From contig OU696583.1 of the NCBI GenBank assembly GCA_916048095.2, positions 6,487,822 to 6,551,821 of the forward strand: DNA of 64,000 nucleotides, written 5' to 3'. Below the pieces are notes generated by a model. The model was not told the origin of the DNA and did not search any database. It saw nothing but the letters and a program-made list of their open reading frames with translations. The translations under genes were made by a program, and so were the position numbers. The stretch is from Sacculina carcini. Its lineage: Eukaryota; Arthropoda; Thecostraca; Sacculinidae. Each line of letters starts with the position of its first letter. The stretch's first letter is position 1. This document shows, in pieces, positions 22,365-62,968 of this stretch.

Positions 22365-23430
22365 TATATTTGCTTATTTGTACACACAAATAGTAAATGG
22401 TACTCATCCCCCAACTTGTTTGTGTCACATTTTTCGCATACACGTTCGGCTCTGGGTATACCCTTGTATCTTCCCTCGTTAATTGGCAAATGGTCGTTGC
22501 AGCTGCGGATTCTACATATGTGGATCCAACTTCTTTTAGTCATGTTCAGCAGATACGGCTCGAGTCCATAAATCGGTTTATACGTACTGTATGTCTGACA
22601 AATTGCTTTCTCCCTCATGTTTGATCGCCATGTCCCAATCCACAGATCCTTAAGTGTAGTATTCACCTTTTCCGTCAATACTCTGGCTAAACCAGCGTCC
22701 TGGCAATTCCACAGTCCCCATAATCCGCACTCAATACATATTGTTTTCATCTTATGTATCCATTTTGAGGTGTAAATTTCGCGTTCGTCCAATCGGTACA
22801 AATAATTATATATCAAATTAACCAATTTGTCAGTCGATCCAGACAATATATGCACCCAAAATTTATACATTCTCAATTTTATGTAAATTTCAATCGGAAA
22901 TATCCCTAATTCCCCGTAGACGTATTCCACTGATGTGTACCTATGGACACTGAGGACATTCTTGAAAAATCTCATCTGCGTACTCTCTATTTCTTCAATT
23001 TGGTCGTAACCCTAGACCTCAGAAGAATATGTTAATATGGGCAGCATCATTTTATTATATAAGTCAATTTGCATTTCAAGTGGTAGGTTAAATTTTCTAT
23101 ATTTACCCAGGGTCGCAAACATAGACCTTTTTGCTCTCTCGATAATTTCTAGTTGTCCTTTGCGAAACGAACCATTATACTTTATATTTATGCCGAGATA
23201 TTTGTAGTTATCGACAACTTCCAGTGGTTCTTCGTTCCATTTAAATATATAGTTATTGAAATTCGCTTTTCCTCGACTGAAAATCATAATTTTTGTTTTT
23301 TCGCAATTCACTCACATCCGCCATTATTTACAGTATGTGTGAAGTGCTGTAATAATCTGCTTCATTCCTTCGTAAGTTTCGCTAATCAATACCGTATCGT
23401 CAGCGTACATCATGACCAATAATTTTGTGT
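22365..23430 (-). pseudogene. LINE fragment: C-terminal reverse-transcriptase half
   Basis: Read on the minus strand: MMYADDTVLISE (motif C), KTKIMIFSRGK, YKYLGINIKYNGSF, LPILTYSSEV, then a Cys-rich end CEKCDTNKLGDEYHLLFVC. Stops interrupt the frame at about 23327, 23315 and 23008; the last sits where these proteins usually have Trp after SSEV. The fragment starts abruptly at a GT microsatellite (23425-23482), so it is 5' truncated. Family is probably an RTE- or jockey-related clade, not resolved. Confidence 0.8.
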
Positions 23431-23484
23431 GTGCGTGTGTATGTGTATGTGTATGTGTGCGTGTGTATGTGTATGTGTATGCAG

Positions 23485-25036
23485 GGTAGTTGGAATCATA
23501 ATTTATTATGTGGATATTTCCATGCGTAGGAGAATGACTCAAATGAACTGATGATGTGGCTATATTTTTCTGCACGACAATTTCACAGGTGTTATGGTCA
23601 ACAAGGTTTGCGGCTTGACTACATGTAAACTGAGGCATTTTTGCCGATTACCTGTATAGTATAACATTATATTTCACAATGGACTTGAACTGTTTAATCA
23701 ATTTCCTATTGAAATTCAATCCCATCTCAGTAGAACTACATATGCTGCATGTATAGCCAATATTAAGAAGTATTATCTGACGTTACAAAACCAACGTTGA
23801 AGTCACCAAGCACTCTACGATTTTGAGCTGGTTGTAACTATTCCTGCTATTACTATTCTCGTGGGTAAACGTAATTGTTTTCGTGCATAACCAAGTTTTC
23901 ACTATGAGCTATATATGAGTATTTAGTTCTTTTATTTCTATTTAGTTATCCATTTCATGTCATCGTTTTGTATTTTTGCCAAATTTGCCATTACTGTTAA
24001 TAATTTCATGTGAGAATTTGGTTTGATATTGGTTCGTCAGGGAGGTGTGGCTCGACGAATTGATGCCTCTGACCACTGCTATGTTACTGTTGTTTGTTGT
24101 TGATGAAGGCAATACATTTGAAGTTCACAAAATAAATCTGAAGCGAGTGCCGGTGAGTCAAGTTGGAGGACATATTGGTTAGAGGACTGGCACAATATTC
24201 CAACTCGCTGCAACAGATTGTAATAACAATACAGGTATCTTTAATAATAATAATATCTTGTATAATCCAATATGTTTGATTCCCAGTTGAATGCACAGTT
24301 TTGTGTAACTTTTGTTGTCTAGCCTGTAAGAAAAGTTACGTGAAACTGTTTGGTTGTGTGGACTCCACTAGTTTGTTGCACGTGTATATGTACCCTCAAT
24401 TACCGTTTCGATTCAGTATTTTTGTTTTGCCATTCAATTTCAGTATTCAGATTTTTATTTTTATGAGCTCTTATCTTCACGACTAAGCTCGTATTTCGTG
24501 ACTATCAGAAGAATATATAACAGTTCAAGTCGTGAAATTTGTGAACGTTTGGAATTTGAGAATTTCGCAGTTTTATTTGTGCAATTTCTATGAGTCGATT
24601 TCAATTAGTCGTCTCATCGATTAGATTACTGTGATTACATATTTCACGGGTGAAATTAAAATAATTTATATAATACCCATTATATACGTAAAACTATATG
24701 TATACTTAAAAAATTACATACTAAATTGCCTGCTGTTGAATATTTCCTTAAATAATTTAGTGTAGCATGCGCAGGGCTGCAGCATTGCTGCGCCACTTTT
24801 GACTCCCATATAGCGTCGTATATCGCACCGGTGTGTAGCTGTCAATTTGATTTCGTTTTGGAATTATGTAATTATTGAGACAAAAATATGCTTCATAAAT
24901 CTGCTTTGAAGGGGTATTACAGCGTTTCGATGCACCATAGTTGATGTGTCCTATGTTCAGCTGATGTATCATATGCTTAGTTAACGCGTTTTTTCAAATT
25001 TGTTCGTAGCGTGTTACAAGTATTGTTTATGCTATC

Positions 25037-25038
<2 letters not shown>
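23485..25038. other. Intergenic DNA, nothing recognised
   Basis: AT-rich DNA lacking recognisable coding sequence or repeat family members; ORFs are short and AT-driven. Confidence 0.5.

Positions 25039-25107
<69 letters not shown>
25039..25107. repeat. (AT)n microsatellite
   Basis: About 34 TA repeats in the SMARCC upstream region. Confidence 0.97.
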
Positions 25108-25109
<2 letters not shown>

Positions 25110-25522
25110 GTTGATGAGATAAGCGGTTGAAGAATTCGAATGTTGATTAAATGAGTGTTTGTAACGAAATATATGTTATAGCCGCAGAACTAGAATGGAT
25201 TGAAAGTTGGAATAAATTCAAATAGCTAAACACGTAGTGCACAAGAATTAATCCATCATGCGAAGGATCGCACAGGCTACGTGAACAATCTCACGCATGG
25301 CGCCTGAAAACAAACCACCAGAACAACTTCTCTCCCTGAATCACACTTACCCCTAGTCAAACACACACACGCACCGTGATAAAAGTACACGTGCACTTCT
25401 ACGCAACACGTACATATTGTCACAGTATTGTACGATGTCTCGTCATGATCGCATCTCGAACTAGCATTTTCCAAGAGTTATTTACAAATTAGAGACGGAT
25501 GTAATGGTATATTTGTTCAGAG

Positions 25523-25785
25523 CAGGGGTTCTTAACCGGGAGCGTTCGCGCCCCTAACCGTTGCGAGCCTGGTTTCTATGAGATGCGACTATTCCCGCGA
25601 AAATATCAATGGAATATATGTGTTTATGTCTGCTTTATAAGGAAAAGTGAACTAAATTTGAGCTTTATGAATGCATATTGAATAAAAAAGTTTTTATATT
25701 ACGTCGCTTGAATTTTTCTCTTTCAAGTGTACCTATCAAGAAGCGAGGGGGTGCGAGAACTGAATGATCATTTGAAAAACCACTG
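25523..25785 (+). mobile_element. MITE, CAGGGGTTCTTAACC family (SMARCC 5' flank)
   Basis: Terminal inverted repeats CAGGGGTTCTTAACC / AAAACCACTG with 8-bp flanks GTTCAGAG and GCTTAGAG (6 of 8 match). Internal TATTACGTCGCTTGAATTT is shared with the copies at 32881 and 56578. It lies about 145 bp before the SMARCC start codon. Confidence 0.65.
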
Positions 25786-25929
25786 GCTTAGAGCAAGTTT
25801 GTCGATTACTAATATGGAACACACGCGTGGCCCACGCCTATGGCGCGCTCATCTACTGCATCTACTAATATCTACATCTACTACATCTACTAATTCAGCT
25901 GCATGTACTGTGATGAATAGCTGGCGACA

Positions 25930-46806
<20,877 letters not shown>

Positions 46807-47819
46807 TGAGCTATCCGGCAGTGTGTGTTCTATGATGTGTTTGCGGAGGGCAGGCTTGAAATTGCGCTGCCAATTTTTCATCGAATGATATCACGTGTTG
46901 TGTGTGTGTGTGTTCATTTTTAATGATCTGTGCTTCATTTTGTGTTAACTTGCATTCGGCAGGCGCGTGCTTGTGTATGTTCGTGTATTGGTTCATGTCG
47001 AACGAATCCCATTGTAAAGCGTTTGACCGTTTGAATTTTGGTAGTTTTCTACTGGTAGAATCGAATCACTTATGCGACATTCTTTGTTGGTAGTGTTTGA
47101 TAAATACACAATAGACAGTGCATAGTTTCAACATATATTATTCTAATACACTTTTATCACACAAATATAGTATATTTGTAAAAAATGGAAACAATTTCAA
47201 AACCTACACATACCCGCTCATTTCGATCAGAACTGAACTTTTGTGTAATTAAATTTTGTATGTATTCATGAAAGTATTTTTCTCTGAGGATAGACCAAGT
47301 TTTACGACTACAGTAACTATACCATTTGCGTTTTTAATTCAGGCAAATGAATTTTTAATTCAGAAGAAATTTCTGGATCGGCCGCTTTCTCTACATTTGT
47401 TTTGTGCTATTCTAGCGATCAGTTTTTCATCCACTAACAAATCTCATGTCTATAAAACATTTGCTGTAAAAAACTTTGCTCATCAACTAACAACCATCAT
47501 AATCTGACAAGATATCTGCTGTTATGAGTATATGTCGCAACGATAATGATTCCTCGCCGTCGGTATCCTTCGAGTAAGCATCAAGTCAAACAATCACTCA
47601 ACACCGAATCTGTATTGATCTCAGCAAAGGGTTGCTCTTGCTTGCTTACAGATTTACTCTTCAGTTATCCTATCGATCAACTTCATCCGAAGCTGCGCAA
47701 GTGCAGCGCGCACGCACATCCGAGGAAAGACACACACACACACATACACTTGTTGAAGGAGACTGAAATTGAGCGGTGGAATCAGTGCGTGTGTTGCTGT
47801 GTGCGCGTTCCAACGCTGC
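46807..47819. other. SMARCC 3' flank and region before the sulfotransferase
   Basis: AT-rich sequence without a recognisable gene. No perfect AATAAA was found soon after the SMARCC stop; an ATTAAA variant near 47247 is the nearest possible poly(A) signal. The part just before 47820 has a stop in the sulfotransferase frame at about 47754, which supports choosing the ATG at 47820. Confidence 0.4.
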
Positions 47820-50184
47820 ATGGACCTTGTCGGTGACATGTCGCAATGCGTTGCACAGCAGGTCGACGAAGAGACGGAACAAAGGCTGGCTCGTGTGTAT
47901 CCCATATACCGTGAGGTGCGGTTGGCGAGATTCGGCAGAACGGGATGTTTGATGCCGTCCGACATGACACCATTTCTCGAGGAGTACCGCAGAACGCCCG
48001 TCGATAGCGGGGACATTTGGATTGTTACGCTGCCCAAATGCGGTGAGTAGCATTGAAATTATTTATAGTAAATATTCTCTATCGCTTATAATTGGGAATT
48101 AAAGCAAGCATAAAGACGTAATATAAAAAACAATAATAAATTGTAAATGTAATAAATAAATAAATGTGATAAATAAATGAATGTGATAAATAAATGAATG
48201 TAATACATAAATAAATGTAATACATAAATAAATGTAATACATAAATAAATGTAATAAATAAATAAATGTGATGAATAAATTGTAGTGTCTTATATAATTA
48301 TTGTTATAATTAACGTTGGATTGTGAGCAGTGGCAGCGCCAAGGGGGGCTGAAGCCGCTCCCCAAATGTTCCAAGCACCCCCGAGCGCCCTTCAAAAAAA
48401 TCCTGATCATGAACATTTCAAGTGCGGTTCCTCATGTTTCGCCAAGCCCTCGCATCCCTCCTTAACCCCCTTCAGCCCCACCAAGAAAATCATGACACCG
48501 CCACTGATTGTAAGATCAGATATTTGTGTTGCATCAAACAAGTGCGAATCCGTAAATGAACGTCTACCGTTGATGTGAGTCAAGCGACATTCAGTTCTAG
48601 TAATTTCTCGCAATATATATTACTGCGCGGGTTCTGCGCGGGTTACGCAGACAAATTTTATTTTGATCCCAGTCGGAAGGTCGATAAGACTGTTGATGAA
48701 CGAACTGAAAAACTATGACATACGACTTCGTGTAATCGACGACGACATAAATATTGGAAATCTTCCTGTTGGCCAAGTCCTCTTAATTGTCCTCAAATGT
48801 CCTCTTAATTGTTCACATCCCCTCTTTTTATTATATTCCTGTGTTATCTGTTGTATACCTGTCCTTGTATTCGCGCTCAAATTATTGCCTACAGTCATAG
48901 ACCAAAGGCACGTGGTTGTTAATGACAGGAACCACGTGGATGCAGGAGATGACGTGGCTGATTATGAACGACTGCGACCTCGAGACGGCCAAGTGTCTGC
49001 TCAGTCCCGACCGCTACCACTTTCTCGAGATCGGCGGAATTACTGCCAGCCACATGAGAGAACGCATCCGCCACGGAGACAATCCGATCAGTCGTCAGCT
49101 GCACTTCGGCGCTCTACGAGACAGACCGAAGCCGTGGTTCATCAAAACTCACCTACCGCTCCACTATTGTCCCGCTAACCTGCTGGACAAGGGAAAAGTA
49201 AGTGGATGCACTGTTTTCCTGTCATGTGCTGTCTATCTAGCATGAAATTAGTGACCAGATATGGGTGTTGCCACTTCACTGTCTATAAGTATACAGTACA
49301 GTGTGTGCAAACCATGAAAATCCGAGCTTAAAAGATGTTTGGATGTTTGGAAGATGAGATTTTCATTCAATGTGAACAAGTCCTTTCCTCGAGTGAAGGA
49401 TCCTTATCACCGTTTCACGAGTGAAGGACTACGAGCTTTGAATAACCAAATAGTTAGGAATATGTACCAACATATTACGTACATTGTACACTTGGGCTGT
49501 TCTTGCTAGCGTAAACACATTTCACGCGATAAATTACTCCAATGTTTTCGATGGATTAACGGAATAATGGCTATTCAAATCCTGGTAAGACATCACCATT
49601 GGTTATTCAATGGAAACACCGATTTAACCACATATTCGCAGGTCATCTATGTCGCCCGAAACCCGAAGGACACGTGTGTGTCCTACTTCAACCATCTCAA
49701 GTTATTTGGTGAACGCGATCCCAACATGCGACTGGACGATTTTGTCGATATGTTCGTCAACGGAGAGGTGAGTCAGTTGCCATTTTTCGCGCACGTGCTG
49801 GAGGCCTGGAACCTGAGGCACCATCCCAATATGCTGTTTGTCTTTTTCGAAGACCTCAAGCGCGACTTGCGGTCGAACATCATCAACGTGGCCCGTTTCC
49901 TAGACAAACCGCTGCGAGATGATCAATTGGATATACTCGAGAAACATTTGCAGTTCGACAGCATGAAGAACAACGAATGGGTCAACAAGAAGATGAAACT
50001 GGCGTATTCTCCGATGTCGCTGGAGCAGCTGACTGCCCAGCAGAAAGCAAATGACGATTGCCAATTCATGCGCAAAGGCGAAACGGGCGATTGGAAGAAC
50101 CATTTCACCGAGGAGATGTCACGACAAATTGACGAATGGACTTGCAGGGAGCTGAAGGACAGCGATTTCTGTTTTCCCAAATAG
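47820..50184 (+). CDS. Cytosolic sulfotransferase (SULT/Sulfotransfer_1 family), 3 exons
   Basis: Exons 47820-48042, 48929-49197 and 49642-50184 sum to 1035 nt, 344 aa plus stop, with AG/GT junctions in matching phases. It transfers sulfonate from PAPS to hydroxyl or amine groups of small molecules. Seen motifs: 5'-phosphosulfate loop LPKCGTTW (about 72-78, equivalent to the usual YPKSGTTW, with Cys for Ser and split by intron 1); catalytic His in IKTHLPL (about His149); 3'-phosphate-binding Arg and Ser in VARNPKDTCVSY (about R170, S178); FFEDLKRD; and the C-terminal RKGETGDWKN (about 308-317). No signal peptide or membrane segment is seen, so it is probably cytosolic. It is slightly longer than vertebrate SULT1 (about 295 aa) because of the N-terminus, as in many invertebrate members. 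The ATG at 47820 is the first after an in-frame stop; a 5' non-coding exon may exist. Substrate cannot be told. Confidence 0.93.
48328..48506 (+). mobile_element. Short MITE, CAGTGGCGGYGCCA family copy 3 (sulfotransferase intron 1)
   Basis: Starts CAGTGGCAGCGCCA and ends ACACCGCCACTG. Flanks ATTGTGAG and ATTGTAAG match at 7 of 8 and fit nTnnnnAn. Confidence 0.75.
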
Positions 50185-50429
50185 ATTGTTGCACTCACAC
50201 ACTCATAGTCGTGATCAATCATCGCTAATCTGAATACATCTTGCATTTCGTCAAATATACGTGGGTTGCTGATACTCTTGTGGCGTTGGTATAGTGCAAA
50301 AACGTCTGCCCAAACACAATATGAAATCAGATAACTGAAAAATGAGAGAAAAAACCATGATGTCTGTGATCACCAAAATATTCTGGAATAATGGCTGAAA
50401 TATAACGTCACGAACAGTTTAAAATATCA

Positions 50430-50440
50430 AATTAATAAAA
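50430..50440 (+). terminator. Candidate poly(A) signal of the sulfotransferase gene
   Basis: An AATAAA hexamer lies about 250 bp after the sulfotransferase stop codon in AT-rich sequence. Position and sequence suit a poly(A) signal, but cleavage cannot be shown. Confidence 0.35.
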
Positions 50441-50542
50441 ATTCACGCAAAACTCTACCTCCCGAGTGACGCAATTAAGCAATACCAAGGGCACTGAACG
50501 CTCGTGTGGCAGAGGTTCGCGGTTAGAATCCTGCCTAGACTC

Positions 50543-50805
50543 GGTGGTGTGGTGGTTAGCACACCCGCCTCACAAGCGGGAGGACCGTGGTTCGTATCCC
50601 GGCGGAGCAGAATTTTATTGGGCGAATTCTATAATCCAACAGCCCCTGTCCACCCAGCAGTAAATGATGGTACCAGATGTTAGTCACGTGTTGTGTCATG
50701 CATTCTGGGGAGGTGGCCCTCTCTAATACGTCCTACGTCCTTGTGACGCCATAGCGTGGAGAGGGTCGGTTCTGAGGTGGCAGCGAACTGCACGCTTAAC
50801 GAAAA
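50543..50805 (+). mobile_element. tRNA-Val-derived SINE, 3' truncated
   Basis: The head GTGGTGTGGTTAGCACACC and the B box variant GGTTCGTATCC are followed by the shared body, which stops after GGCAGCGAACTGCACG. The family tail is missing. Confidence 0.8.
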
Positions 50806-52160
50806 CCAGACGAGGTTTGATGACAATGTTAGAATGATAATTTCCACGCTATTTGGGTGTTCAAGACAACGTTGTTCAAAAGCATAGCGGAATGACTCAG
50901 TCACGACCCATCAATCTATCCATATCTATCTATCACTATACACATCATCAAATACAGCCCCAGTAAGAAACCAGCCTAGTAATTGTGAGTTGAAGTTGTG
51001 TCTGTGGCAGTTTGGATTCATTTTCGCCTTATTTCATTTCCTATGTGCTTTTATTATATAGTGTTCGCTCTCTGTATGTTGATTGTCGGTGTGCATGTGG
51101 ATTGCATTCGTGTATAAACGTTCACGCTCTTTCCATTCCACCTTGCACGTTGATTTTTACAATAACATACACAATACACACACACACACACAAATATGTT
51201 TTGTCAGTGTGCGTATTCGTATTTGATCTTCACTCTATAATTGGAATATGAACCCAGTTTGTACGTGTATTGTCCCAAGTAAACATACCCGTCCACACAC
51301 ACACACACACACACGCACGCATACAGCTTACATACAGGTAAAGTTTGACGCCTAAGATATTCATATATAGAGTATAACAGTCCGAAAATTGAACAAACAC
51401 ACCTGCGATAGCGTAGCAAGCAAATCCATCACCGCAACCATAAAACATATGCAAACATGGTAGGCACCACAATAACAACACGCGTAAAATTACACACACA
51501 CACACATACACACCCACACACCCACACACACACAATCTACCCGTGCAGCAAAATCTACAAGACACTCTTGCGCAACAAGCATAAAATGACTGGGTCTGAT
51601 CGCCTCGTGACAGTCAGCCAAATTGTACCTGGTGTTTCATAATTGACATTTCGGTGTCGATAACGCATTGAAAACACACACAAAACAACCAAAATGTGTG
51701 TGTGTGTGTGTTATATGCTTATAAAACGATATTTTGTGTGCACAACAAATGAACAATCGGGAAAAACCACACTGTGTTTGAGTTTTACTGAACAATATCA
51801 ACACACACACACACACACACACAGAGGTATATATACGTGTCATATCTAAACCCTGAGACGTGCAACCGATTCTAGAAGGCGCTTTCCGCAACCAAATCAT
51901 CCCCACAAACAAACACACATATTCATTAACCTTACTCATATAAATATATGCATAAACAAGCATACCGTAGACGACCGTCTCCCAAAACTGAATTTATCCA
52001 GAACAACAAACTTCATTATGGTAAGAATTATATCAATGTTAATAAAGCACAAATATGTGCTATAGTTTGATGAAAACGTAAATTAACGCGTAAATGACAG
52101 GAAAAGAAACGATGTTTTCACCATATTATATATGTAGAATAAACAGGGCATTTTAAAAAC
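50800..52160. other. Intergenic DNA between sulfotransferase and SLC25A20
   Basis: This tail-to-tail interval has no recognisable gene. It contains several short (AC)n tracts (about 51174-51192, 51293-51315, 51493-51535, 51690-51711, 51800-51825) and ordinary AT-rich sequence. Confidence 0.5.
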
Positions 52161-52273
52161 AATGCCGGATAAAAGTTCCGAATATGGGTGGGATTATTGA
52201 GGACCGTGCAAAAACATCCCCAGTATTACAGGCCTGAAAAGTGGCCAGGTGGACTTAACGGCCGGCATCTACG
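52160..52273 (+). mobile_element. MITE, GCCGGCCATTAAGCCC family, 3' fragment
   Basis: Ends CTTAACGGCCGGCATCTACG like the other copies and is followed within a few bases by (AC)n. The 5' half is unclear. Confidence 0.45.
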
Positions 52274-52326
52274 CTATAAACACACACACACACACACACA
52301 CACGAGCGAGACCTGAGTGGCGGCGA

Positions 52327-59877
<7,551 letters not shown>

Positions 59878-60495
59878 TTTGACGTCACTGTGTGCTCAAC
59901 AACTACGCACACGAGAGCTTACACACACACATACATACATATATATACACATGTCAGTTAATGTTCAGATGTCGTGCCGTGCGGACGTACTGATTATCGC
60001 TCCTGATTTATATTGTATAAACTGTGCGGTAATGCATTGGTAACACTAAAAAGTGGTGTTCAAATAGGACGTAGGTTAGAAAGTGTTATGACCAGTGAGC
60101 GTGGCGTCGCAGCGCATGCGTTGTGTGATTCTGCACATTGCGTATGTGCATCAAGAACAATCATGGCACTGTTGTGATAGCGGTATTGCCACTTGTGATT
60201 AGCGGGCGTACGTGTGTAAGCGTGTGTTATACAAACATTCTGCTCTGTGAAATTCATCAATCAATAGTTGTAAATTTGTTGAATAGAGTAATTCTATATT
60301 ATATTAGGCCAACTATATAGAACTATATAGAACTAACGTTGAAGAAGTTTAGCCAAATCCACGTGGCACATCTTGCACAGAGCGCTTTAGTCACACGACT
60401 ACGAGGTTGACTAAGTAATTGATAAAGATGACAAAAATTTGCATAATTGAATAAATAAAAAATTGAATGAAAACAATGACATATCAGGGACGGAA
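59878..60495. other. 5' flank of SLC25A20
   Basis: Upstream (minus strand) of the carrier ATG. It contains a short AC tract at 59921-59955 and otherwise AT-rich DNA. No promoter element can be assigned firmly. Confidence 0.4.
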
Positions 60496-60499
60496 TGTC

Positions 60500-61258
60500 A
60501 ATCTGTGTAAACCCGATGTTGTGGAGTATTAATATTCAGAAGTAGCAAGCATACACAATTGGTTCATCTCCAACAAACTCACAGTGAACATTGCCAAATC
60601 CTGTCATGTATTATTCAATAGAAGGGCTCGCTGTCAAGTCGGTACTGTAAAATTAGGGAGCTCAGTTGTCGAGAAGAGTGAAAAAAAATTTTTCTAGGAG
60701 TCATCCTTGACAGCTGTCTGAACTGGAAAGAACAAATACATAAAGTGTCTTCCAATCTGAGCAAAATTAATTTTATCTTCAGTAAAACTAGGAATATATT
60801 CGAGAAAAAAATAAATATACAGTCATACAACACGCTGTTTAAACCACATATGCAATACTGTTGCGAAACATGGGGAAATACGTTCAACCAATAAGTAATA
60901 GGAACCAATAAGAATCGCCCAAAGAAGAGCATTGAGAATAATAATGAATAAACACTTACATAAGCGTTCTACTCCATTGTTCAAACAACTGAACATTATG
61001 AAACTTGACGATCTGATCAAATACAATACTTTAATGAAAATGTTCAATTCATTCAAAACTCGTCTTCCGAAGAATATACAAAATAACTTCGAAGTAAATC
61101 CCAGGCACGTGGACAAATTCGCGGTTCCTTTTGCACGCACAAAAACAAGAGACCTGACACTTTTTCATCAAGGAATCCGACTTTGGAACCAATTAGCAAG
61201 TCCAATCAAAATGTCCCAATCGATGTCAGCTTTCAAGAAAATAGTAAGAACATAATAT
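60500..61258 (+). pseudogene. LINE fragment: C-terminal reverse-transcriptase part and 3' UTR
   Basis: The plus strand encodes IHNWFISNKLTVNIAKS, FLGVILDSCLNWKEQI, SYNTLFKPHMQYCCETWG, then KLDDLIKYNTLMKMF and HQGIRLWNQLASPIK, a typical order for jockey-type LINE C-termini. The frame is broken by a shift near the A/T run at 60682-60695 and by stops near 60890-60955. The 3' UTR, with CTCCAGGCTTCTTATGCCC, follows to about 61540. Confidence 0.78.
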
Positions 61259-61544
61259 ATTCAAACTTATGATTGATACACATGTTGCTTATGCGTATGG
61301 GAACATCTTAACAGTGTGGCATGATATAAAAGCTTTCATTTGTATTATTAGTTGTATATGTTATATATGTTAATGTATATTGTATGTTGGAAAAGGGCAG
61401 TACAAGCCTCCAGGCTTCTTATGCCCAGCCATCCTAACATTGCAAATTATCTGGTATTTTGTGTGTGAATGTTTGTGTTATGTTGGGTTTGGCAAATACA
61501 TGATGAACCCCAACAATAAAGAAATAGATAAACAAGTACATGGA

Positions 61545-62169
61545 ATCGATAGACAAATACATGCCCAACAATTCTCGGTTTTTCATGCTTGAAAGGCTTG
61601 AATTAGAGCCAAGACGCAAAAGCAAATCACTGATATTGCTAACGTTTTCGATAAGGATTCAAGCATACTTTACTTACGACAACAGCTTCAACCAAACAAG
61701 TAAAAAAAGCCGGAACTAAAACATCAGCGCTGTGACTCAAACTTTAAATCAGTGTGCACAACCTACAACGTACAAGGAAAAACAAATCAACTACAGGGTT
61801 GCCAAGGTTACAAATCAACCACAGGGCTTCCAGGTGTCTCAAGCCACATATGGCCAAACCGCCAACGAAAAAAGGCTAAAAAAGGCCAACCTCGAAGCAC
61901 AGCAAGGGGATATGGGCCTGCTAACTGCCGAGTTATTTTGAGGCCTAATTCTCATACTCTCTCTTTGTCGTCCTAATCCGGCAGGCAGCATAGGCGCACA
62001 CAAGTTTAACTAGTGCTGGAGCTAAAATCTGAAATTCGAGACAAAATCCTACAGAGGGCGCTGAAACTTGGCGTTTGAGACAAAACGCCCGAGGGCATAG
62101 AATGCATTTGGGAAAGAGCGAGTAAGAGAAGCGAGCGCAACTCACACAGAGCGTCCCTCATCGTCCCCT
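61545..62169. other. Unassigned DNA between the LINE fragment and the LTR element
   Basis: No gene recognised. A segment at about 61840-61960 contains short A-rich repeats (AAAAAAGGCTAAAAAAGGCC). Confidence 0.45.
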
Positions 62170-62278
62170 AGGTCAGTGCTTCTCAAACTATCTGATGTGG
62201 CGGACCGGCAGGGTTTTTTTTTCGATGTGTCAGGGACCGGCAGGGTTTTTTTTCGATGTGTCAGGGACCGGCAAGTGA
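62170..62278. repeat. hAT-type element end with a short tandem duplication
   Basis: CAGTGCTTCTCAAACT resembles a common hAT terminus. It is followed by two direct copies of about 36 bp, each with GGACCGGCAGGGTTTTTTTT / CGATGTGTCA. The probable LTR begins where this ends, which suggests insertion into it. Confidence 0.4.
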
Positions 62279-62279
62279 A

Positions 62280-62745
62280 GCAATATTCAGTAAATAGTAA
62301 TAGTAATGTTCATATATTAATAATAATAGTAGAATAATAGTAATATTCTGTAAATGGTGAAGCCGAACGAAACTATTCCAGGATGTATTAAAGCTGATAA
62401 ACAATGAAGAAACGAAGAACACCAAGCAACAACGCAGAAATATCAAACACAATGCACACGCGCGCAACTCGCTCTCTAACACCACCACACACGACACACT
62501 CTGTCAGCTCACTGACGCAATCCCCATTCGCACTATAAGACGACATTCGATACAGCCAACACCCGAACATACAAACAAGTGCAAGGATGGTCTCACGCTC
62601 CGCCGCGCGCTGCAAACTCAGCGTCTCGTCAAAACTCAACGAACGCACGTGCGTATGCAGCGTGCGCTCCTCTCACATGCATCACTCAAGATTCACAGTC
62701 ACACACATAACATACATAGCTAACGCCAACAACTCACAACTCACA
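62280..62745 (-). repeat. Probable 3' LTR
   Basis: The LTR would start with TGTGAGTTG at 62745 and run to lower coordinates. The far end cannot be fixed without the 5' LTR; a CA at about 62279-62280 next to a different repeat is one candidate. An AATAAA-like signal is not obvious. Confidence 0.45.
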
Positions 62746-62756
62746 TCCCCCTTGAT
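62746..62756 (-). promoter_or_regulatory. Polypurine tract of the LTR retrotransposon
   Basis: On the minus strand, about 215 bp after the pol stop, the sequence AAGGGGGA is immediately followed by TGTGAGTTG. A purine run directly before a TG is the usual plus-strand primer at the start of a 3' LTR. Confidence 0.6.
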
Positions 62757-62968
62757 CTTCATAATCACTCAATCGATGAATCACCATCGTCATCCGCGTA
62801 CACCTCGTAGTCGCCAAATCTCGACGGCATGCGCACCTGTCTTCTCGGCCTCCAACCATTCTCTCCAGGTGACGCTTCCTGTCCTCTTGAAGACGCCACT
62901 TCTCCATAGACCTCCATTGGGGGCTCCTCATCTTCGGCTTCCTCCTCCTGTGGTGGCCGGCGCTCGCT

